DNA from: Phragmites australis
Lineage: Eukaryota > Streptophyta > Magnoliopsida > Poales > Poaceae
Length of the DNA: 64,000 nt
Assembly: GCF_958298935.1 (NCBI RefSeq)
Contig: NC_084924.1
Coordinates: 22,789,819 to 22,853,818, forward strand
Direction of reading: 5' to 3'
Position 1 is the first letter of the stretch; every line of letters starts with the position of its first letter. The translations under genes were made by a program, and so were the position numbers. The notes beneath the pieces are model-generated. The model was not told the DNA's origin and did not search any database. It was given only the letters and a program-made list of their open reading frames with translations. Positions 24,401-35,898 of the stretch are shown in pieces.

Positions 24401-24524
24401 TGATGAGAACGAGTACAATCAATTTGATGGAATCCCTCCTTTTGCTACTGCAATCATGCCACAGTTACACAGAACGGGAAGTCTCCGTACCTACGTTCCG
24501 ACCATAACGAAGGGATCCTTGTGA
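21432..24524 (+). pseudogene. TNP2-type CACTA transposase, CACTA-A
   Basis: Starts MVDRSWMH at 21432 with a Transpos_assoc zinc-finger-like domain (CPCCDCKNEK, then DHLLIHGF), broken by a TAG near 21552. It continues with LPEGNKVLK and KKIVCPLGLE (about 21900-21980), the Transposase_21 core (STNGMNPFGNKSS, HSTWPIVLSIYNVPPWLC, LDDTKSMWL), RHFNWQDAYDKVKD, HCIDLMHVENNICDS, a DUF4218-like domain (LLEMYFVPSFFDIMVHL) and a DUF4216-like end (KKLHVVLARKRRI, GVENVVDENEYNQFD), with TGA at 24522-24524. In a working element it would catalyse excision and insertion. At least five frameshifts or stops are present. The core reads STNG where related proteins have STDG, so a likely catalytic Asp is lost. Confidence 0.88.
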
Positions 24525-24567
24525 TGAAAGCATGAAAATGGCTGCAACATGCCAAATGATACATGAA

Positions 24568-24745
24568 TCAATGTAACCTCAAATTTGTAATATTTGTAAT
24601 ATTCAGTTAAGTCTGAATTTCAATGTAACGTAAAATTTGTAAAATTCAGTTAAGTATGAAGTTCAATGTAACCTCAAAATTGTAATATATGTAATATTTA
24701 GTTAAGTATGAATTTCAATGTAACCTCAAATTTGTGATATGTTTG
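24568..24745. repeat. AT-rich tandem repeat after TNP2
   Basis: Three to four copies of a ~55-60 bp unit containing CAATGTAACCTCAAATTTGT and TTCAGTTAAGT, directly after the TNP2 stop. Confidence 0.75.
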
Positions 24746-24814
24746 CAGGAGAAGACGACTGCCAAATCCTGACTTTGTTTTAGGATGCAGCCAGTATACA
24801 TGTAAATAGAGGGA

Positions 24815-24995
24815 TGATCACATTAGTGAGGGGTGATAACATCACACGTCATTGAAGAGGTCATTAGTGACGGGTGAATTTACCATCCATTACTAATAAC
24901 CAAGTCCCAATGACGGGGTGGTAAATTCACTCATCACTGTGACCCGATCATTAGTGACGGGTTGTAAATTCACCCGTCACTAATGATATGCTTAT
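24815..24995. repeat. Third subterminal-type repeat array in CACTA-A
   Basis: Copies of CATTAGTGACGGGT and TCACCCGTCACTAAT, followed by a TATA-like CTTATAAATAATGG at 24990-25005 and then a GC-rich leader. It lies between TNP2 and the TNP1-like gene and looks like a gene-proximal promoter region. Confidence 0.72.
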
Positions 24996-25004
24996 AAATA
25001 ATGG

Positions 25005-25424
25005 GCGCGGGAACCCTAGCCTATGATTCTTCCTGAGTCCCACCACGCCAGCTGCCCATTCCTCCTTGCCTCCTCCCAGTCGTCCCCGAGGCCGTCGCCG
25101 TCTCCTTGCTGTCCCCATCCCCCTCCCTGATGCCATCTTCCCCTGCGCCTTCATCCCTGACTACCCCGACGACGTGGAGCCCACACCACCGTCGCCTCCT
25201 CCCTGATGAGAACCCCGACACCGAGGATCCCACACCACCATGCTCTGCGCCACCATCATCCTCATTTGTCGAGGTAGGCCTCCCGCCATCCCCTCCCCGC
25301 CGACTCCTATCACCATCATTCTAATCCTCCATTGTGAGTTACTTCTGTGCATTCTGCCATACTTTGTGTGTTGGGGGTGAATGCAAATCGTATGTTAGAT
25401 TATATTACTAGATGATGACAGCAG
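25005..25424 (+). other. GC-rich leader upstream of the TNP1-like gene of CACTA-A
   Basis: Begins GGGAACCCTAGCC, then a long C-rich stretch with CCACACCACC and similar repeats to about 25320, then AT-rich intron-like sequence. It resembles the leader after the 18753 array. Open frames here are compositional. C2 inserted at 25430. Confidence 0.45.
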
Positions 25425-25429
25425 CTAAG

Positions 25430-26330
25430 TGATGAGCCCATAGCTCCTTCAGTATGATCAATACTGCCAATAATCCTCAAATCATATAAGGTCCAATTAC
25501 AAGAGCATGTGCACCACAATTAGACCACCAGGTGAACTCGTTGGATGGATTCCTACTAAATTCTTGTGATGTTTTATTGCTTAGAAACATGTGAGAAGCA
25601 CCAGAACCTTACCCAGACGTCACCCCACGAAGGCCAAGTCTACTCAGACTCGAGGCTGAGCTCTAGTCATGGTCGTGGTTGAAGTCATCGACGTAGTCGA
25701 GTCGTAGGACAACATGTCAGAAAACGGGCATAACTCTCTCATACGAAGTCCGTTTTAGCCAGTCTTGGACATTCTGGAAAGCTTACGACAAGCTCTTTCC
25801 AATGGAGATGAGATCAACCAAATATTACTTATAATTTAGTCAGAGTCAAATAGATAATATGCTGCATCACTGTTTTGGACCTAGTTGTGTCTTGTAATCG
25901 TGTCGGGGTTAGAGTCCAGGTTGTCTACACCTATTTTCATAGCTGCACAACCCTAGGATGATCTCCTCATGTCCCTCCTATATATACACAGTAGCCGTCA
26001 TAGTTTAGGCTTTGGTTTTGCTTAGATTATTCTATTTTATATAGTTTCGCCGCTTGTTCGGTTTGTGGAACCCCAACTAAAGCACTTCATTGGTAATTAG
26101 CAATATTTAGATTACATCTACTTATTCTTTCTTGTGTTCTTGATTCACTTGTAGGAAAATCCTTCTTGGCGAGGTCAACCGCGTCTTGACATGGTTGATA
26201 ATCACGAGTCGTTGTGTAGTGGTTGCGAGGGTGTCCATCTATTCTAGTCAGAGCCTTTGGATCATCAATGTCGAAACTCCACCAATTGACTTAACATATT
26301 ACCTTTGGAAGATCGAGTAAACGTGCATCA
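25430..26330 (+). repeat. 5' LTR of C2 (901 bp)
   Basis: Begins TGATGAGCCCATAG and ends ACGTGCATCA, directly before the primer site. Clearly paired with 37100-38025. Confidence 0.88.
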
Positions 26331-26331
26331 A

Positions 26332-26343
26332 GTAGTATTAGAG
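26332..26343 (+). promoter_or_regulatory. Primer-binding site of C2
   Basis: TAGTATTAGAGC differs at two bases from TGGTATCAGAGC, the complement of the initiator tRNA-Met 3' end used by many plant retrotransposons. Confidence 0.75.
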
Positions 26344-26619
26344 CCTCGGGTGCCCGTTAGGTAATCTCAATTATCCCCTCTGTTTCATCATTTTCCATTA
26401 CCTAGAGTCTAGAAAATTGCCCCACAAATATTTAGATCTTAATTTTTCCGCTGCCTAAACCACTTTGTGCCTTCGCAATTTTGTTTTCAGTATTCACGCA
26501 TCGTCGGTATCTTTTTTGCTGGTTGAGTCATCGTGATCTAATTTCTACTGTCGAGTCTTGCTGTTTAGTCATCGTGTATCTCGGCATACCCTTGCTTGCT
26601 ATAGCCGAGATTGTGCCTC

Positions 26620-27030
26620 TAGTTGATTCGACCATTAACTCGTGCTCGACCACTAGTCGCTTAACCATCTACTCAAGCTCGACCACTAGTCGAGTCGACC
26701 ATCAAGTCGTGTTTGATCACTAGTTGCTTTAACCATCTACTCGAGTTCAACCACTAGTCGAGTCAATCATCAAGCCGTGTTCGACCACTAGTCGCTTTAA
26801 CCATCCACTCGAGTTCGACCACTAGTCAAGTTGACCACCAAGTCATGTTCGACCACTAGTTGCTTCAACCATCTACTCGAGTTCAACCACTAGTCGCTTA
26901 ACCATCTACTCGATCACGACCACCAATCGAGTCGACCATCAAGTCGTGTTCGACCACTAGTAGCTTTAACCATCTACTCGAGTTCGACCACTAGTCGAGT
27001 CGGCCATCAAGTTGTGTTGGACCACCCACT
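26620..27030 (+). repeat. ~68-bp tandem array in the C2 leader
   Basis: Five to six imperfect copies built from CGACCACTAGTCG, CTTTAACCATCTACTCGAG and GTCGACCATCAAGTCGTG. GACCACTAGTCG and its variants recur at half-unit spacing. No coding frame. Confidence 0.82.
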
Positions 27031-27740
27031 CAGGGTCCCAACTAGTCACTCTGAACACCTAGCCGGAATCGCCCACCTTCTCGGATCCGACCATCATAGC
27101 TGAAACAAGGGTAGCCAAAGTTCAGAGAGAGAGTATCTTTTATTACCTTTATACCCTAGCTCTCTGGAAAAAGTTTGTGATCCACGTACCTCACTGATCT
27201 TAGGAAAGATAATAGAAAAGTTTTTGAGTTTGTGTCACATTCGCAAAAAAAAGGAATGAAAAGCAAGCAAGAAACAAAGAGTTCAAAAAAGAAGAAGCAA
27301 AGAGTGCAAAAAAGACAAAGAATTAAAAAAAAAGAATTAGTTTGCATTGCGAATTTTGTTCCATTGTGCTTGTGTCTGTTATAGATTTTGGCTTGCTTGA
27401 GCTAGTTCTAGGAATGTGTTCGGGCCAGCAACTATGACGAGTACTATAGACTTTTATTCAGCTTTGCCAATCTAACTTCAATTATTACTATTCCTTGCTA
27501 CTAAATATTGCTTGTCCAAGCTACACCTTCTCTCGATCAGAACGGTTTCTCCCCTTGCAACTACCTCACTTGCACCCGATAAGGTATCATGAATCAGGCA
27601 CCAATTATGCCAACTGTGGTAATTGGTAAAAACACTTGTAAGAGCGTGGTAAGACGCATGAGAGTGTGTGACTCCACCTCCACCACCTAGTAGTCGATAG
27701 GGATAATTTATCTTTTGTTGTTTTCTATCTTTGACTAACC

Positions 27741-29776
27741 ATGGCAGGAGAAGCATCGGGTGCACAAATTTGTGTTTTGAAGGAAGAACTCACAATGGTG
27801 TTGCATGATCATCGACAAACTATTACTGACAACTTTGATAAGAAGCTTGCGGAGACAAACACTACATTGCAACAACTTCATATAGTATTTCCATGCTCAA
27901 TACACGCTTTGATCGAGTGGTTAATCAGCCAGTAAACCATGGGTGTGTGGATCCTCATGGCACAGACCATGAGCAAGATGAGTCCATCGCAGATGATGAA
28001 ATTTTGAGGCAAGAACAAGACACCTTTGAAGCACGACAATGGGACCGATTAAACTTCAACCGTCAAGGTATGAGAGGTAATAATTTTTAGCAACATAACC
28101 TACGTGTTAATGATGATCCATTTGCTAGGGTTAAGTTTACCATACTATCTTTTGCGGGTGCTTATGATGCTAAAAAGTATTTAGATTGGAAGATGATGGT
28201 TGAACAGAAGTTTAATGCTCATTTAGTTCCTGAAATGCATAGAGTTAGGCAAGCCACTAGTGAATTTAAAGAATTTGCAATTATCTGGTGGAATAGAGTA
28301 TGCATCGATGGATTAGCGCCTACAACATCGAATGCTTTAAAGGTTGCTATGTGTAATAGATTTGTTCCACCCTCTTTTAAACGTGATTTGCGTAAGAAAT
28401 TGCAGCACTTAAACCAAGGTGATAGATCCATAGAAGAATATTATCAGGAGCGTTGCGATATTATTGAGGATGAAGAGGCTGCAATGGCACGCTTTTATGG
28501 AGGGTTAAGGTATGAAATTTAGGACATAGTTGATTACAAAGAATACAATAGTGTTCCTAGGTTGTTCCAACTTCCATGTCTGGCAGAAAAAGAATTGTAG
28601 GGACGACAACAGAGGCCAAGGGGCAATTTTGGAAGCACGACCACTTCAAAATCAACACTGGGACAAGTCAAAATAGCCCCATGTTTAGCTACATGGTCTG
28701 CTGCCTCTTCCCGAGTAGGGCACGTTTAGTAGTACCTTTGACACCGTCGCATGCTCCCAAGGTAAGCAAATTGGTAAGTGTGCAGGATCTAGCCAAGAGC
28801 TCTTCTTCGGTTGCTTCTATAGACTGATCTACTGGGATTGTATGCCACCGATGCAAGGGAATGGGCCATGTCACCCAAGTCAGTGAGCGTATATTGTAAC
28901 AGAGGACAGTGGATATGTAAGTGCTAGTGATGTTGAGGATGAATATGCTCTTGCAGCTAACCATGCAGGTAATGAGGATGGTTGTGAGATGGATATCGAC
29001 CATGAGCAAGTGTTTGAGGCCACTGCCACGAAAGATTATCGGACCCTCATTGTGCAGCAAGTGTTAAGCACTCAAATGTAGCTAGTGGAACAGCTACAAC
29101 GCCACAATTTGTTTAAGATGTTCCTCATACTTAAGGATTATCGTGTTCGAGTCATTATTGATGGAGGAAGCACAACTTGGTAAGTTCAGATATGATCAAG
29201 AAGCTTGCCTTGCTGACAGAAAATCATCGTCACCCATATCATATTTACTGGTTCAACAACAGTGGTAAGGTGAAGGTAATGCAAATAGAAAGTGTGCATT
29301 TTTGTATTGGTTCATATCATGATTGTGCTGATTTCAATGTAGTACACATGCAAGCATGTTCACTTTTGTTAGGACGACCATTGGAGTTTGATACTGATGC
29401 AACATATCATGGTAGAAGTAATAAGTACACCCTTATGCATAAAGGAAAGAAAATAACTTTTCTACCTTTAACCCTTGCTGAAATTGTGAAATGTGAACAA
29501 GGAATAGCTGAAAATAAGATAAAAGAGTTTGAGAATGAATATGAAAATCAGCAAGTAGCGAAAAAAGTTTTATCACTCAAAAAGGAGCATACAACAACAA
29601 CTTCTAAGTCTGATGGAATTAGACTAAAAGGATGTGTTATGCTTTCTACTAAATCTGACAATGCTGAAATTTATGATAAAGAGCTGCAATGCTACGCTTT
29701 GATATGCAAAAATGCTTTAGTTTCACTAAAGAATATAACTAGCTCTTTGTCTCCCGCTGTTGCCAACCATTTGTAG
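27741..29776 (+). pseudogene. Gag and protease of C2, decayed
   Basis: ATG at 27741 (MAGEASGAQ). Gag then shifts frame near 27890. TAG stops fall at 28088-28090 and 28520-28522. The capsid-like part (WWNRVCIDGL, FVPPSFKRDLRKKLQHL, QGDRSIEEYYQE) matches C1 gag. A zinc knuckle starts CHRCKGMGHVTQ at 28843, but its last Cys is gone. The aspartic protease motif VIIDGGS near 29150 is followed by a one-base loss and then continues (SSDMIKKL, LLLGRPLEFD, KYTLMHKGKKI) to a TAG at 29774-29776. RT, RNase H and most of integrase are missing, replaced by element G. Confidence 0.85.
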
Positions 29777-29784
29777 AATATATC

Positions 29785-30075
29785 TAGCTTTCCGTTTTTG
29801 CCGGATGTTTTTGTAAGGTTGTTCGTTTTTGTCGGAGGTTTTTGTAAGACTCTCCGTTTTCACTGGAGGTTTTTGTAAGACTCTCTATTTTTGTCAGAGG
29901 TTTTTGTAAGACTCTCCATTTTTGTCGGAGGTTCTTGTGAGACTTTCCATTTTTGCCAGAGGTTTTTGTAAGACTCTCCATTTTTGCTGGAGGTTTTTGT
30001 AAGACTCTCCGTTTTTGCCGGATGTTTTTATAAGACTCTCCGTTTTAGCGAGAGGTTTTTGTGAGACTTCTTGGC
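29785..30075 (-). repeat. 31-bp tandem array
   Basis: About nine copies of a unit close to GTTTTTGTAAGACTCTCC plus TTTTTGCCGGAG. Because 31 is not a multiple of three and the unit lacks stops on the minus strand, the array is open across frames and reads as a repetitive Lys/Asn/Ser-rich peptide. I do not call it a gene. Confidence 0.85.
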
Positions 30076-30089
30076 ATGTATTAATGCTG

Positions 30090-31235
30090 AAGGTCCTACA
30101 CACTATCGGAGCTACGCAATACCTTCCAGGAAACCTAGGTAGTATTGGCTTCCAGGTGACCCAGGCATGCTAGGCACGCGGTGTGTAGGCTTTTCGTGCT
30201 CCCAAGGAAACGCCCGCGGTGCACCGAACACTGTCCACCAAGGATGTGCCCTGGCGCATGGCATTTATATGACCGAAGCTATGCAATGCCCTCCAGGGCA
30301 CCCTGGGCATAATCTGCCTTCTAGGTGACCTAGGCATAAACGGCGCCCGTGGTATATAAGAATGTCGTGCAGAGAGGATTCCTTATGACAGCATTCCTTA
30401 GAGCACCGCAGCCTCACATCAGGGTAGTCCCCTGATATGCGGCGTCCACACACTATCGAGGTTACACAATACCTTCCAGGAAATCTAGGTAGTCTTGCCT
30501 TCCAGGTGACCAGGCATGCTACGCCCACTGTGTGTGGGCTCCACTTCCTACCAGGGCAAAGCCTACCCTCCGGAAAACCTTTTTAGGTGACCTTGGGTTT
30601 TGGCAAGCGATGCTTATTGGTGCGTGAGCTTGTCACACCTCCGGAGAAATTCCCCGGGGGTGCCGCAACTACATTACCAAGGAAGTCCCTTGATAACCGG
30701 CATCTAGACATTATCGAGGCTACACAATACCTTCCAGGAAAACTAGACAGTCTTGCCTTCCACGTGACCTAGACATGCTACGGTCGCGGTGTGTAGGCAT
30801 GTCGTGCAATGAGGAATCCTTGCGACAGCATTCCTCGGAGCACCGTAACTCCGCCACCAGGGATATCCCCCGGGACGTGGCTATGATACCCGAGGCTATG
30901 CAAATGCCTTCTAGGGCACCCTGGGCATAATCTGTCTTGTAGGTGACCTAGGCATAGGGCCTCACTGTGTACCAAGACTATGCAATGCCTTCTAGGAAAT
31001 CTAGGTAGTCTTGCCTACCAGTTGACATAGGCATGCTATGTCCACGGTACGTGGGCTTGTCACGCCACCCTCCTACAGGTGGCGCCACAACATGGTCTAT
31101 CAAGAAAATCCCTTGATACGTGGCAACTACACTTCCAAGGCCGCACAATGCCTTCTAGGAAACTTGGGCAGACCTGCCCCCCAGGCGACCTAGGCACGAT
31201 GCGTCTACGAGAGTGTAGGGATTTTGCATGGTTAT
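30090..31235. repeat. Long imperfect repeats (~150-350 bp spacing)
   Basis: At least five copies of a module with CACAATACCTTCCAGGAAA, CTAGGTAGTCTTGCCTTCCAG and GTGACCTAGGCATGCTA (near 30115, 30470, 30726, 30990, 31147), plus two copies of a variant with CTCCAGGGCACCCTGGGCAT (30290, 30905). No conserved protein. Confidence 0.75.
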
Positions 31236-31641
31236 ACTAGCTAAGGTTTGCAGTCTAGTGTTGGCAATAAGAAGCTAGTTGTAGCATAAAACATAGCTAG
31301 GTTGTATAACTGTTCATGCTAAGTGAGAATGTAACTTAAGTTCTACTGCTTCTACCTAGTGGCTATCTATTGAAAAAAGACTTCTAGCAGTAAGGTTGGA
31401 GGCCTCCAATAGACTCTAAGCTGGACGTATGAAAGACGAATTACTAGGTAAACTACTTGGTGGTTAATAACAGGTGTACCTTTGTAGGAATAAGGCCATT
31501 ATTGTGAGGTTTGGTGGCCTCGAAGCCTGTGGCTAGGCTAGGAGAGGCGGTGCTTGCCCCCTCAGCCTTTAGCCATTGCCCGGCCCCGGAGGTAATCCAT
31601 CCGGGTTCCTGGCGACAGCATGTTGGAGGCATAGTCGAAGG

Positions 31642-32225
31642 TTAGTCAGGAGAGGTGGTTTGCGACCCCCTCGGCCCTAAGCCATTGCCTGTCTCCGGAA
31701 GTACTCCGTCTGGAGCCTGGCGACGACGTGTTTGTGACTTAGTTCTTGTTGCTAGTTGTGGTACCGTCGGTAGGGTTGGTAGTGTCGGTGCAGGGTTGAG
31801 GTGCCAGGGATTTGTCCAGGAGTTTTCCCCAGGCCTGCGGACCCTTTGTCGTCCTTCGCCCACTCTTTCTGTGGTCATGTATTCTGCTTGCTTTCTGAGG
31901 TATTCCTCCTAGAAGGTCATGAGGGTGCAGCAGTCGTTGGTGTTGTGGTTGCGCCCTGGTCCACGTAGGACACACCCATATGCCTCTGGGGGCACCGGAG
32001 CTTGGAGTTATCGTTGGGGCCGTTGCCGAAGGCGGTGTGTCCCGGAGCTTGTGGTTTCCCCCTAGTCTGTTTCCCCCTTGGGAGACCATCGAAACTGCCC
32101 GGTGCACTGGCCTTTGGGGTCGAAGTGGTTCTGACCATGCCTCTCCTGACGACGTGGGCTAGGGTTCCCTGTGCATGGTTGGCATTGCAAGGGCGACGTC
32201 GGAGGCGCTGGCGGGGTCTGCGCAC
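31642..32225 (-). pseudogene. Gag-like fragment of element G
   Basis: On the minus strand near 31860-31990 a frame reads HNTNDCCTL followed by EEYLRKQAEYMTTERVGEGRQR. The H-x4-C part with preceding residues resembles the zinc-knuckle region of Tat-type gag. It is Pro/Thr-rich upstream. It continues on the other side of S3 (35461-35798), where another minus-strand frame leads towards the LTR. Frames are broken. Confidence 0.35.
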
Positions 32226-32294
32226 CCCGGAGCCCTCCGTCTCCTTGTAACCCTCTTTCGCCTGAGGGGCCCAAGGAGGGCGTTGGGTGGATAG

Positions 32295-35200
32295 TGTAAT
32301 ACCCGGAATAATTATTGTCTTTGGTTTTTATTCCCTTCAAGTCACAGCGAAAGGAAGAACAAAAGGAAGAAATCACAAAAAAAAAGAAAAGAAGAAAAAA
32401 AAATCAGTTTGGGGGTTGTTTGGGCCACCCATGGGCTGGCCCTAAAGCCCAGCCGCCCCTCCCATGTACCCCATGAAACCCTAGGCAGTCTCTCCTCCCC
32501 AAATAGCCCCCTTCTCACCCTCTCTCCACCCTTGGCCGCCCCCTCCTGCTGTAGGATGCCTGCTGGGCGTTCCCCCCCTCTCCACCTTGCTGCTGCAAAG
32601 AAACAAGAAAGAAGAAGAAGAAGAAAGAAGGGAAGGGCAGCAAGGAAAGCAAGCAGAAGAGGGGAAGAGGAGGTTTGAAGCTAGGGATTTTGGGGTTTTC
32701 TTGATGTGTTGCCCTAAGGTAACAATTCCCCTAACGTTCTTCATGTTTTGGTTGATCATTATGGCCGATAGATCTTGGTTTGAGAGGTTTTGGTTAGGGG
32801 AATTTGTGGTTTGGGGTCGAACGGAGTGCTCTATGCGCAGGCAGATTGAGCAGTGTGCGTGTTCTTGATTTTTGCTGTGGAAGTGATCAACTAGAAAGTT
32901 GTACCTAACTTCGAAATCTAGCTACCAGTAAAATTTCAGAATTTTTGGCCAAGTAGATTAGCAGATATGAAGTTTTCAATTTGGCTGTCAGATTCTGGCG
33001 AGATTTTGAACAGTAATAGATCTATTCAGTTTTTGGTCATCTTAGAGGCCAAACCAGTTTTTCAGAATAACAAGGAAGTTGTAGAGGATTTTTTAAGCTT
33101 TCAAATGGTGTGTAGTTTGAAATTTTTTGTTTGATATAGCTCCGGTTATGCTATTCTGAATTTTCTGCAATCGATCATTGACAGATCTCAGTATTGAATG
33201 TTCAGAGCTCGATTAGGCCATGATAATGATGTTTTCTGTAGATCAAAATTATACAAAAGTCGAAGCTTGTGTTACGATACATATGTACACAAAGTTTTAG
33301 ATTTTTTGGGTTTATGGTATGGTAGATATAAAAATGTAAAGGTTGCTGGCTGAAATTTCAGACAGATTCTGAAGTCTGATTTTAGTTGTAGTTTAGGCCA
33401 CCTTAATGGCAGTATAAAAATATGGTATTTCCATGAAAGTTGTAGGTATTCTTCTGTAGTTTTCAAAAATGTATTTGTTTCCTATCATTTCTGTTGTAAA
33501 TAAAAAAGATACGAAAAAGTGAAGCAACATTGCTGCAGTTAAACGAATGTGACGAGTGTCGGTTTGTTCGTTGGATGGGTTGTGGGGTGTAGGACTATAT
33601 TCCTTGCTGTTTGTATTTCATGTGGTATGATGTGGTGCTGATATATGGGCGCTTGAGCAGGTGGTGTTGCACCGATGCATGTATGTCTTGTCTTCATCGT
33701 CGGTAAAGGCAAGCGAGCGTGGCGGTTGTTGCCACAACTTTAACTTGTTATTTTTGCTACCTCCACTTATAATAATGCAGCACACAAGATTATACTCATT
33801 AATTTGGATGATTGTACCTACTTGGTCTGGATCTGTGAATTTGGCTTAATCTTTTGGTTATGGTTGATGGAGTCTTATGCAATAGTGATGATGCCTTGTC
33901 AGTTTAGTCATTTCTAGCACAACCTCATATTATGTCTAATGGTTAGTTCACTTGAGGATCATGATGTCGGTTATGTAGAACCTTATAGAAGAGGACATGC
34001 TTTGACTTGTAGGTGGGCATTTAATTCTTTTTGGAAGGTTGTTTCATATGTCTGTAACTAGTTGGAATATAACCTTTTGAAACCTTATGCATGTTAAATG
34101 ATAAGCTAGCAAAAGCATATTTGTTATCTTTCTGTGCCCTACATAGAATTAAACTTGTAATATGTGGCTATAAAATAGGGTAGGCCTTGCTCTTTCAAAG
34201 CAAGTTTAATGTTGCTGTATGTGTATATCCTTGTCATCTGCACTTTAACAGGAAGAAGGAATTGTGGATATGTGTGGATGGAAGTGGCTTATATTAATTA
34301 TGTAGAAAATGCTTTTATGTTGATGTATGTTCACGGTTGTGTACTATGCGATTTATATTTTGGCATTTGAAGTATATCATGTGCATTGCACTGCATTGCA
34401 TTTCATATGCATCGGAAGTTATGTCGTAAAGATCACGACCATACCGGTACACATCGTACGTTGCTCGAGGAGGGGTGCGATGTAAAAGAAGACATGTCAT
34501 TGCATTCGTATGCATGTCATATGGATTGATTGTTGGATATATTGAAGTTGCATTAGAGGTCATTATGTAAAGTGATGCTTCTCCGTGGATATGTTCATTG
34601 TGGTATGACTTGTGAACTTATGAAGGTATTGAAGTCCTACGTGGATTTGCATTGCATAGTATCCATATGCATCATATTGTGTTACAGTAATATTCCATAT
34701 TCAATTTGGATGTGATGAATTGTATGTAGATGTTTGAGTAATTTTACTAATTGTAGGAGGTATGTGGTTGCGAGTGAGTTATCCTTAAAACTGTCATTTA
34801 TTATTAATGTGGCTTGAACTTTATTCATGATGTCTTGGATGATTATATTATCTTACAAGTCCTATTTAACTCTTAGAAGTTGAAATCATTTATTGATGGT
34901 GATATCATGCCATATGGGATAGATAATTTTTTTCTATCTTGCTTATGTTATAGTTATGTTTGCTATGAACATGTTTTTATCGATCTTCTTTTAGAAGTAA
35001 CTATTTAACTTGCTTAAAAATGAACATGATGAATAATACCATGTCTTTTATACATTTTTAAGTTTTAAAGTGATGCTTTAAATACTGTGGTTTAAATAGC
35101 TTGTTAAAGTGGTTCGCTTGCTGAGATTACCCAATCTCACTCTTGCAATACTCCTCCCCAGGTTGTTCTACTTGAAGCTAACATGGAGGGAAGGGATTAG

Positions 35201-35455
35201 AAGCACGTCTTGCACTTCATGTATTCACTTAATATCACTGAGTTGTAATAATAAATTATGTTTAGTCGTTAGAATCGTGTGTTTGAGGTTTACAGTGTGC
35301 TTGTGATATTCTGCATATCTTGTTTATCTATGTTAATGCTTCCGCGATGCTTATTTTCATAGAGAAGACGCTGCCATTTTTTTATTTATTATGGCAAGTT
35401 GTAGGTTACGTAGTTTAGTGACATCCCAGGATTTTGGCGGCCCTGGGGTGTTACA
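32295..35455 (+). mobile_element. Solo LTR S3 (3161 bp), TSD GATAG
   Basis: Begins TGTAATACCCGGAA and ends GGGGTGTTACA, with perfect duplications GATAG at 32290-32294 and 35456-35460. Length and ends fit a Tekay-like LTR. No polypurine tract, primer site or coding region lies inside. The left 600 bp are GC-rich and the rest AT-rich with no gene. A GTAAAGGCAAGCGAGCG near 33702 sits where other Tekay LTRs have their GGCAAGTG block. Confidence 0.92.
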
Positions 35456-35898
35456 GATAGACTTTCTTAAGATGTTGGCTCTCTCAGGGAATCTCAGGTG
35501 TGGTTGAAGGGGATACCTGGGGACCAAGTCCAGGTGGGAGCATTCCTGGGTTTGACCGCCCAGAACCATTGGAAGCTGGCCTGCTTGACCGTGGCTTCAG
35601 CCGCATCCTCTCTTGAGGTAGTGAGATCTTTGTTGTGCAGAGGCTGGAAGACCTCCGTGCCATCTGGAGTTCCTGTACTGACCTAGGGTTCTGAGTTGGC
35701 CAAGGTCTGATTAACACCGTCCCATACGGCAGTGGGGTTGGAGCATGCATACAATGCGTATGGCTGAGGCAGCCATGCATATGGTTGCATGATTGCAACG
35801 ATGGGTATGGTGGTTTTAGCTAACCCTTTGGTGGTTTTCCTGGTGGATTCTTACCTCTCTTAATACTTCTGTGTTCGAGTCCCCACGGATGGCGTCAC

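Noticed and set aside
28843..28884. Intact zinc knuckle in C2
   Set aside because: The first two Cys and the His are present, but the last Cys is missing.
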